A stretch of 64,000 nucleotides of DNA from Paraphoma chrysanthemicola (taxonomy: Eukaryota; Ascomycota; Dothideomycetes; Pleosporales; Phaeosphaeriaceae): positions 434,001 to 498,000 of the forward strand of contig JAGMWG010000012.1 in the NCBI GenBank assembly GCA_020744225.1, read 5' to 3'. Position 1 is the stretch's first letter; each line of letters begins with the position of its first letter. Positions 53,842 through 63,000 of this stretch are shown one piece after another. The position numbers were made by a program, and so were the translations under genes. The notes under the pieces were generated by a model. It made no database searches. It was not told the DNA's origin and saw nothing but the letters and a program-made list of their open reading frames with translations.

Positions 53842-55042
53842 GTTGAAACAAAGGCTTTTGAGAAAGAAATGCGACGCTTAGAAATTAGATTTAATGCTTA
53901 TGTTCGGCCTGCGAGGAAGAATGTAGTAGTGTCGAGACACGGTCCCGAGAATGCACAAAAGGACGAGGGACGAGAGGTGGGAAGCTCGAGAGCGAGGATG
54001 AAGCCTGACCGTGGCAAGGCAAGCAAGAACAGCCGAAGCATATATCAAACGGAATCCTGCGGTCCATGTTGCGCACCACTAAGCTCACTCAAGGCTTCCG
54101 TTCCGCGCTCCCAAGGCAACAATAGCCTTAGCAGCCTTGTCTTCCAAACGCCAACTTGCGACAAGCTTTTGACAAGCCTTTTGCGACACTATGACCGGGG
54201 TACGTCTCATCTTCCTGTTGGCCAGAATAGTGTCTCGGTTTCGAGATGCGCGCTAAGCCAAGACTTGACTCTCTTAGTACTTCACCATCGTTTCATCTTG
54301 GCGGCACCACGTCTGTGGTGCTCGTTTTCCAAACTTGACACGGACATGGAACAAAAGTGCTTGGAATTTACGTGAAGGCCTTCCCGTTGGTGTGCCGTTC
54401 TCCGAGGCGCTGGAACGCGGCGATGGCGGCATTTCTGAATCTGGGTGATGAACCAATCATACCGCCGCTCGAGCATCCGCATACCCTGCACTTCCCCAAG
54501 GCACTCGGCAAGGCTGCATATTCATGAGGCTGTCATTGGTGAAGCCCGAAGCGCGGGAATAAACGAGACATCGACTTTGCCATCTCAGCCATCTTGCGGC
54601 AGCCGAGGGATCCTGAGACATCGTACAGATCGGATCGTTGGCAAGGCTTGTCGAAGCCAGGCCATTTCGTTGGTGGAAAAGGCTTCTGTGCTATGCATAT
54701 GGTGTTTGGCTTTCCGGATGCGAACGCTTTGCGTATTCCTCCTTCATGAGGACCGTCGTGTACGACAAGGGTTGTGACCACATTCAGTGTCCACACTCCA
54801 TGCGCAGACGTTACAGGTATCCGCGGCCTGCTGAGTGAGTAAGCGATGTCATTCTACGAGGGCGCAGCTCCAGTATATAGTATGATCCCGTTCCAGGAAA
54901 AAGCTCGGCAGGCGTTGAACGTGCTCATACATTCGCACAACCTTCTCACAACCTTCTCACAACCTTCTCATTCCTGTTTCATCTATTCAATCTGCAGGCA
55001 GACCATTCTTTCACTTAGACTCAATACCTAACTTTAGTCATC
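53842..55042. promoter_or_regulatory. Divergent promoter UstYa/precursor gene with TATA box
   Basis: This is 1.2 kb without a supported gene, lying between the divergent UstYa and precursor genes. A TATATAG box (54874-54880) lies about 165 bp before the precursor start. Between them, at 54936-54968, are three perfect 11-bp repeats. Confidence 0.5.
54936..54968 (+). repeat. Three perfect tandem copies of an 11-bp unit
   Basis: The unit cacaaccttct occurs three times without a mismatch at 54936-54946, 54947-54957 and 54958-54968. It sits about 75-107 bp upstream of the precursor start codon, so it is either in the core promoter or in the 5' leader. It could be a pyrimidine-rich leader, a regulator site array or simple slippage. 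Confidence 0.9.
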
Positions 55043-55884
55043 ATGAGAATTACTGCACTTGCTCTTTTGGCACTTGGTGCCTCAACCTCGGCTTATGTTG
55101 TACCAGACAACAAGCAGGTTGCAGAGAATGCCGTGGAGGCTCGTATGCCCGTAAGTGACCTAGTTCCCATCGCTATGAAGCTGAGTCTAATGACATCCAG
55201 GGAAGCGGACCTGTTCGCGCAGTGAACTTGGTTGCTGCTTTGGCCAGCCGCGATGTAGAGGCACGTGAGCCGCATCATCGAGGCAAGGGCAAGGGCAAGA
55301 AGAACAACCGCCGCGATGCTCAGGTTGATGCTGAGGAGGACGACGACGCGCACTGGGCTGATCTACACACCCGCGAACCCGAACCTCACCACCGCGGTAA
55401 GGGCAAGGGCAAGAAGAACAACCGTCGTGATGCAGCACCGGTCGAGGAAGATGCAGCTCACTTTGCCGATGTGGAACTCGAGGCTCGGGACCCCGAGCCC
55501 CACCACCGTGGCAAGGGCAAGGGCAAGAAGAACAACCGCCGCGAGGCCACTCCTGAGCCGCATCATCGTGGCAAGGGTAAAGGCAAGAAGAACAACCGCC
55601 GTGAAGCTGAGGCTGAGATCGAGGCTGTCTCGGAAGTTGAGCTCGAGGCCCGTACTCCTGAGCCTCACCACCGCGGAAAGGGCAAGGGAAAGAAGAACAA
55701 CCGCCGCGATGCCCAGGTTGATGCTGAGGAGGACGACGATGCGCACTGGGCTGATCTGCACACCCGCGAGCCCGAACCTCACCACCGCGGTAAGGGCAAG
55801 GGCAAGAAGAACAACCGTCGTGAGGCCAGCCCCGAGCCCCATCATCGTGGCAAGGGAAAGGGAAAGGGAATCTTCGGAATCTAA
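55043..55884 (+). CDS. Secreted Kex2-type repeat precursor, candidate RiPP precursor
   Basis: Exons 55043-55150 and 55201-55884 give 263 aa. A signal peptide (MRITALALLALGASTSAYVV) and a short leader precede seven repeats of PEPHHRGKGKGKKNNRR or close variants. The His-His pairs are encoded at 55273, 55387, 55501, 55561, 55666, 55780 and 55840. Six repeats end in RR, always followed by DA or EA, the pattern of Kex2 cleavage and Ste13 dipeptide trimming in yeast alpha-factor. Acidic spacers (AEEDDDAHWADLHTRE) separate most repeats. The seventh repeat lacks KKNNRR and ends GKGIFGI. This is the design of Kex2-processed repeat proteins, including dikaritin precursors. No Tyr occurs in the repeats, so the mature core is unclear. 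A non-cyclised cationic peptide family is the main alternative. Confidence 0.8.
55270..55875 (+). repeat. Seven in-frame repeats inside the precursor gene
   Basis: The unit starts are spaced 38, 38, 20, 35, 38 and 20 codons. The 38-residue block from the first RR to the end of the second repeat (protein residues 75-112) recurs exactly at residues 206-243, 131 codons later. Codon use differs only slightly between copies, so the array has been copied recently or homogenised. Confidence 0.88.
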
Positions 55885-56455
55885 AAGCTTGAGAACTTGT
55901 GAATGGTAATGAGAGGAACGAGAAGGTTGTAGGAGATGTGTGAATGAAAGGGGGTTGAGCGGTGGATACTGGTGTATTGCTTGTACGATTGTGAGAGTTG
56001 AGTCTTCTGTAAATGCGTTATACCTAAAGAAATGAGCTGGTTACCAGTTTTGTCATGAATAATCTCCTGCGTGCAATTCTACGCAAAGTAATGAGGCTGT
56101 GGTAATCGAGTCGACTATGCCGAGCCCGGCGAACATCAGTGCCAGTGGAATGTGCCGGTATCGTACGCTGTTCGGAGCAGTGTCGCTCCGTCGATGGCAA
56201 ACATCGTGAAACGATATTGAAAAGAGAGCGAGGGTGAGGTTGGAAGGGTGGTTTCATGTTTCATGGTCTGTGCATCGTACTTAATTTAGCTCTCTTTGGA
56301 CTAGCGTATGTGCTTCTCGTTCAAACCTTCTTGACTCCAATTGAGCGGGGTATCTATTCTTTCTAACACGAGCCTAGCAGCTTCAGAATCTATAATTTAT
56401 GTGTACAAGAAGTCCAATTCCAACGAGCGCCGTCAATGCAAGGTGCAGCCTTGGT
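55885..56455. other. Spacer between convergent precursor and regulator genes
   Basis: This is 571 bp between convergent 3' ends. No gene is seen. Confidence 0.35.
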
Positions 56456-59300
56456 TCAAAAGTTGAGATCCGGCATTTGCGAATCATCGCCCGCCTCCAT
56501 CAAGTTCATGAGATAGCGCGAGCCGGAGAACCAGTCCTGCACATTCTGATTGTTCGGCGGCATGCTTGAGCCTGCTGTCTCGATGCCTGGGAAGCCATTG
56601 AGATCTTGGCCTTGTGGGAAGGTGTCCACACCTGGGGCGCCTTGAGGATTGAAGCCCGCCATGGGCCAGGCTGAATTCGGCATGAGACCAAGTGCGCTCA
56701 GGTATGGATCAAATTGCGTCATTGAGTTGACATCGAGGTTGTTGCCGTCGGCAGTCGTATAGTAGTTGGGCTGAGTCGGCGAAAAGGTCTGCGACGGAAT
56801 CGCTACAGTCTGCGTCTTTGCTTGGAGGTAGAGCTTGGCGATTTGGAGGAAGAGGCGACACATCTTATACAACCTGTCCGCGCCCTCTGATAAGGCACGG
56901 CATGATTCTAGGCTGTCAACGAATTCTTGTAGAGAAGGGAGATCGGTCGGGTCCGTGTTTTGAATGGCGTTGCAAAAAATAACAATGAACCTGTCTGGAG
57001 CATCAGTGTAAATCCGCAAAGGATATGATTAGGCTTACGGTGTAAATGGTGCCTGTGTATGTATTAGTCACTTCCGGATGAGATGTGTTTACAATGACGG
57101 CGTGTCTCACCTGCAGTATGGACCAGTGAATGTAACCATTATATAGCTCCTCATTTCCTTTGACGTTGAATTGGGCATTGCAACGTTGATGTGCCATCAA
57201 AGCCGCGCGTGATGATTCCAAGCACTCTTGGTTGAAAGTCACATTGTCTGGGCTGATCGCACGCTGGATGAGCGAGCATGTTGAGTAATGCATCACTACG
57301 TCGGCGTGGAAGAAGACATCTTCGACACGGTCAAGCGTTGCTGATTTGATAAGCTCGACTCTTTCAAATGTGAATAGAACTCACCTCTCATGTATTGGCT
57401 TGCACTGATGGTGGTGCCAAAGTCTTGGACAGGCCGTTTTCGTCTTGATGGAATCTCGGTCTCGTTGGGACTGCTATTCACCGTCTTGGCCCCCTTTTGA
57501 GCAGTTGTTACAATCGGCGAAAGATCTGTAGCTCGTGCATCTCCCCTCTCAAACCATGCTTGATTCATTGCGTTGACGAGATCGACTGCTGTTCGAGCTC
57601 GTTCTTCCGCAGACCTAAGGAAGGCTGCTGGGCTGAACAATTTCTCGTACGTTTGACCTTGCACACGGGCAACCTTGATCCAATATGCTATAGGACACGA
57701 AAATTAATTTGAGTGCGTGTCCTGAAACCACTCGACACGTGATAACTTACCCAGCATTTCCTTCCCATCCGGTCCACCCGGAGTCACCATGGCTTCGGTA
57801 AAGTATGGGAGGGAGATGTCCCAGTCTTGGATGACGCTCGCGCGGCCCATCCGCAGAGACATTGTCTTGTCGAACATATATATCATCCAGAATATGTGTA
57901 CTTTCTTGTTCCTCTCCTCTACGGGGTCGTCTTTCATGGTTTGCCACCGATGATAGCCAAGGCTTTGGCACAAAGAAGCAGCCATACTGGTCATCACCCA
58001 GCAAAGCGACGGTTTGCACATTTCTATTGCGGTTGCTGAGCCTAGGAGCAGTGCCATGATATTGTCATAAGACGCAGGCATGAATATGTCGAGTTGGGCC
58101 ATCGACACCTCTACCTGGACTTTGCACTGCGTTACGTATCTTCGGTACGTGTCGGGGTCCATTCCTTTCAAGGGAAACGAGGTAAATTCTTCAAACAGAC
58201 TGTGCAGCACTCCGTAGGCAAGCATGCGTCGAGCGGCTGGGCACAGACCAGGATTATGGTAGGCGTCTTCGACAGCTTCCCGCAGGTTACTCATCTCAAG
58301 GAATGGGAATATGATGGCAAGTGCAGTCGTAGGATACTCTAACGAACTCAGCCACGAGGAGCAAAGATTTCGCAAAGCACTTACTGGTGGCCTTATCCAG
58401 CACATATCTGACAACTTCCCAGGGTGGCTTTTCCAAATTTTCTGGGTTCACTTCTGATAGAGAACGATCGATTAGTTCGGAATTCCCAGCTGTGGCAGGT
58501 GCAGGCCCTTCGCCTTGATGAGCTACCAGCTCGCTCAATGCTTGCAATGCGGCCCTGACCTCCTCACTTTGCCCCACACCCGGTGTATTGCTAACAGCCT
58601 GCGTTAGCAGCTCGCGTGCATAATCGGACTGGACGACCATAGTGGTTTCGCCCTCAAAGGGCGCTGGCGTTGCTGCTTCCGCCATGGCCGCCGGACTTCT
58701 ACCGGCTACGGTTCGACTCGAACGCGATGGAGGGCTATCGTCCGTCGTCCCTCTCCTAAGATCCAGGTTCCCCAACTTGGTTGCAAGACTTTCGAGGACA
58801 TTTTCGATTCCGGCCAGACGATCCTCTATGCGATCAATCTTTTTCTCACTTGGCGGCGTCTGTCAGTGACTGGCAGTGTACAACAGGGCCGCTTGACAAT
58901 AAACCCGAAGCCAAAGATCACGATTGAAGTATACTTACTATTCTTCCGATATGTGCACTCTTTGCCGCTGGGTCTTCTGAGTGGGGGCGGTTGTGGTACA
59001 GGCTTGGCATATTAACGGTTGTGTACATGGTCATGGTGGAAGATATCCTTACTCAGTTTGCTTGCTTTACAATTCGAGCATGGAACAACACGGTCGCAAC
59101 GAATTCTAACATTGTGAACACATTAGCATACTGATGTCTTTGCGCAAATGATAGTCACTGACTTGCGTGTTCTGCAAGAATCGCACTGTGAAGCTGTTAG
59201 TGGATCGGATCCAACAGCATGCACCGGTTACCGATCTGCATACCGCACGTTTTGAGGTCGTGCCGTCCAGCGACAAGTCCATATCGTCTCCATCGTCCAT
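56456..59300 (-). CDS. Zn(II)2Cys6 transcription factor of the peptide cluster
   Basis: Ten exons give 776 aa: 59300-59244, 59185-59163, 59105-59053, 59002-58939, 58848-58385, 58338-57751, 57687-57385, 57340-57111, 57052-57039 and 56990-56456. The zinc cluster is split over four exons and reads CDSCRTRKIRC, then DRVVPCSNCKASKLTC, with all six Cys. After a linker comes the coiled-coil segment EEYEKKIDRIEDRLAGIEN. The fungal-specific regulator domain follows (FPFLEMSNLREAVEDAY, CWVMTSMAASLCQSLGYHRW, HIFWMIYMFDKTMSLRMGR). A 14-nt microexon is needed to give LQAPFTPFIVIFC. The first acidic segment (MDDGDDMDLSLDG) is short. The gene is divergent from the ABC transporter and is the natural pathway regulator of the cluster. 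Confidence 0.87.
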
Positions 59301-60070
59301 TTTGAGATGTGGCAAACCCAGCTGAATTTCCGCGGCACCCGCGCACACGAATTTGTTGATGCCGATACGACTGTGAAGGGGAACTCTTCGGTCAGCGGGG
59401 TGCTCGGGCTCCGCAAGACGCTTACGTCATGACAAGCTGTTTCGAGCCAATGTGAGCGCTGGTGAGCACTGATGAGTCGAACCAAAGTTTGGCAGCAGCA
59501 TCATGCTCGACTGGCCATCTCGATCGTAAACAAGTAGAGTTATCGAGCTTCTAGGCAACCACGCGCTAAATTAATAGAGGCAGGGATCGGGGGATAATTC
59601 TAGAAAGTGCAGACGCGCAGTCCCGTGACTTGTCCCTCCCGCCCTTTTTCATTCGATCGCTTTGCTCTGCATCCATTTGCATTAACGCCATCTCGCTCGG
59701 CACGCTCCACGTTTGTCGTGCGCATGGCTGATCGTGCTCTCTCATTAGCCTTTGGTGTCAAGGATGAGGGACAATGTCTGGAAAGTGTAAACGCGCGATC
59801 CCGTGACGTTCTCCTGCCAAGAGACTCTGCCCTTCTGATTCGGTGGCATTGTCTCGCATTCGTCCGTATCGACGCCATCCCGAGCGATTTACGCCATGTC
59901 GCCCAAGGCCCTGTGTGCGTGGCTGTTTGCGCTGCGAAAAACTGAGGGCCTTCTTGGCATGGGCATTCGGGGTGCGCGGTGTCCGGTCACAGCAGCTACC
60001 ATGTGATAACTACATATGGTGCCTGCTTCAGCCTCCAACTAGGTAGTCCCTGACAACAACACCATTGTCA
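59301..60070. promoter_or_regulatory. Divergent promoter regulator/ABC transporter with duplicated 28-bp element
   Basis: This 770-bp spacer holds a 28-bp element twice in direct orientation (59602-59629 and 59780-59807), 178 bp apart. The copies share 23 of 28 positions, including the core acgcgc and tcccgtgac, and all five differences are transitions. It may be a binding site pair for co-regulation, or an old duplication. Confidence 0.6.
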
Positions 60071-63000
60071 ATGTCGCCAAAGGAGGAATTAGCGTCGCCG
60101 TCGCAACGAAGGAGCGTCGACGAAAAGCAGCTCTCAAGCGATGATGGCACCAAGCCAGCTGAAGCGAAGAAAGGGAACCCTTTTTTTGTAAGCGCCAGAA
60201 CGACGGGCGAGGATGCAGAGGCGCAAAATTGATGCATGGTAGCGCGTCTTCCAGTACGCAGATGGGAAAAGCTGGGCGCTCAATGTAGTCGCTTTCATCG
60301 CTGCGATTGCCGCTGGCACAGTTCTTCCGCTGATGGACTTGGTGTTCGGCAAGTTTGTCACATCATTCACTGGCTTTGCGACCGGATCTATCACTCCGGC
60401 TCAGTACCGCTCTGAGGTCAACAGATACACGTATGTCTACACTCGAGTGACAAACTCTTATCAAGCGCCAACTGACACGATGCGCCCAGCTTGTACTTTA
60501 TCTATCTGTTCATCGCCAAGTTTGCGACAGTCTACATCTACTCGGTATGCTATGAACCTGATCTGCCTTCATGAAGCTCATGGCGGCTAGGTCTGCATCT
60601 CTATCGCCGCAATTCGAACGACCAAAAGCCTGCGAATTGACTTCATCAAGCATATTCTGAGACAGAACATTGCATATTTCGACTCCGACGAATCTGGCTC
60701 CGTGACAACACAAGCTACGACCAACAGCAACAATGTCAATAACGGCATCTCCGAAAAACTAACCTTAGCCATCCAGGGCACTTCAACTTTCGTGACCGCG
60801 TTCATTGTCGCCTTCGCTGTACAATGGAAATTGACTCTGATCTTGATCAGCATCGTCCCCACCATCATCGTTGTGGTCGGAATCTGTATCGGTTTAGACA
60901 CGAAGAACGAGAATGAGCTGCAGCCTATCTACTCGAAAGCTGGCGCGCTTGCTGAAGAAGTGTTTTCAACAGTTAGTACCGTTCACGCTTTCTGGCTCCA
61001 GCCTCTGTTGTCGCGCAAGTACGACAGCTACCTCGACAAGGCCATGAAGGTTGGGCTAAAGAAGTCGCCAATTTACGCGGTGCTGTTCTCTACAGAGTTC
61101 TTTTGCGTGTACTCAGGGTATGGCCTAGCTTTCTGGCAAGGTAAATGATCTGTGTATGAACTCAATGTGACACAAGCTAATGATTTGTTCCAACATCTAC
61201 AGGTATCCGAATGTACTTTTCCGGCCAAATTCGAGAAGTTGGGGATGTGTACGTATGGATGTTTCCAAAGTTGTAGACATATCTAACTAATACGGATCAG
61301 GTTTACGGTCATTCTTGCAGTTATTGTTGCAGCCACAGCCATGACCACCGTCGGTCCCCAGATCATAGTCTTTACGAAAGCCGCCTCGTCGGCCGAGGAG
61401 ATTTTCAAGACGATCGATCGAAAATCCGAAATTGACCCGCTGAGTACAGAGGGCATCATCCCAACAACTTGCAAAGGTGTAATTGAGATCCGCGATGTCT
61501 CCTTTGCCTACCCTGCAAGGCCAGATGTAAGGGTGCTCAACGGCCTCACACTGTCGGCTCCCGCGCATAAGACAACAGCCTTAGTTGGTGCTAGTGGCTC
61601 GGGCAAGTCCACTATTGTCGCTTTGCTAGGTATGAACTCGAGGCCCACTGTGTATGATCCGAGATCTAATGATGTACAGAACGTTGGTATGACCAACCAA
61701 GCGGAGAGATATTCCTGGACGGCATCGACATCCGCGAACTCAACCTTACCTGGCTCAGGACGAACATTCGTCTAGTGCAACAAGAGCCAGTTTTGTTTTC
61801 AGGCACAGTCTACGACAATGTTGCTTCAGGCCTTTTTGGTACAGAGAAGGCTGACCTGCCGGAAATCGAGCAGCGTGCATTAGTTGAAAAAGCTTGCAAG
61901 GACGCGTATGCTGACGAATTCATCCAGCAGTTGCCAAAAGTGAGTTTGAGCGCAGCAAGTTTGATTATTAAATTCGCGCTGACTTTGGACAGGGCTACGA
62001 CACGCAACTTGGCGAACGCGCTTCGAACCTTTCTGGCGGTCAGAAGCAAAGGATCGCGATCGCGCGTAGTATTGTCTCCGAACCCACCGTCTTGCTGCTC
62101 GATGAAGCCACAAGTGCTCTCGATCCCAAAGCCGAGAAGATCGTGCAGCAGGCGCTTGATCGAGTTTCCAGAAATCGGACAACTCTGGTCATCGCGCATA
62201 AGCTGGTAAGTTTCTTCCTTTCATTATACTGCACCTTGGCACCTTCGGTGGGACGTTATGATTACTAAAATCCGCTGCTTGATGTTGATCGCAATGCGGG
62301 TATGTTCAAACGCTGCCAGGCCGTTGATAATGGCCTCAGTATTAAAGGCTGGAGGCCCTTGGTGTTTTGCAAAGACTGTACAGGATCCATAGACACACAT
62401 AAAGGCTTTCAGAAGGAGGTGTCAAGGTGCATTACGGAGTATTTGAAAGATCTGATTGCTGACGAATCCAAAAGTCGACCATACGGAACGCGGACAACAT
62501 TGCTGTGATGTCAAACGGTGCTGTAATTGAACAAGGAAGTCACGATAGCCTACTTGCCCTGGATGGCGCCTACAGTAAGTGGGTTGTTCAGAATAATGAG
62601 CGATTATCGTTTTCTAATCTGCAGCAAAGCCCGTTTGGTTATGGCACAAGATCTCGGTCAGTCCCAAGATGAGACGAGTGCCGATGATGAACAATCAGCT
62701 GAGAGAGTTGCTCTTATCCGCACTCAAACACGCGCTTCTGGCTTTGAAAATACTACCGATAGATCAGCCATGGATGGTATTAACTACAACCTCATTAGTT
62801 GCGTCTTTATCATTTTGAAAGAGCAGGGTAATTTATGGAAGTGCTTCGTCATTATGGCAATCGTAACTCTCGCTGGCGGTAAGAGACTCTGTCTACCTAA
62901 ATGGATTGGCACTAACTAGTGGCAGGAGCAACCTACCCTGCACAAGCAGTCTTATTCTCACGCGTTGTAGGAGCGTTCCAGCTACCTGCAGCGCGAGGGG

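Noticed and set aside
53752..54375. 207-codon plus-strand frame opposite the UstYa start
   Set aside because: It overlaps the first UstYa exon on the other strand and shows no domain; it is a shadow of that gene plus spacer.
55270..55875. CRISPR-like array
   Set aside because: The regular repeats are in-frame coding repeats of a spliced eukaryotic gene; no CRISPR arrays are expected here.
55043..55884. Alpha-pheromone precursor interpretation of the repeat gene
   Set aside because: Kex2/Ste13-type sites fit, but the repeats lack the Trp/Cys/Gly-Pro consensus of ascomycete alpha-pheromones and are far too basic.
55265..55909. 214-codon frame overlapping the repeat precursor in another reading frame
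   Set aside because: It arises from the repeat array read out of frame (RARARRTT runs) and has no signal peptide.
58939..59002. Alternative frames of exon 4 of the peptide-cluster regulator (RRPSGKECTYRKN reading)
   Set aside because: It needs non-canonical joins and loses the family segment RVHISEEYEKKID; the model with acceptors at 59003 and 58849 keeps six Cys and the coiled coil.
59607..59945. 112-codon plus-strand frame in the regulator/ABC spacer
   Set aside because: It starts at a non-ATG codon, contains the duplicated promoter element, and has no domain.
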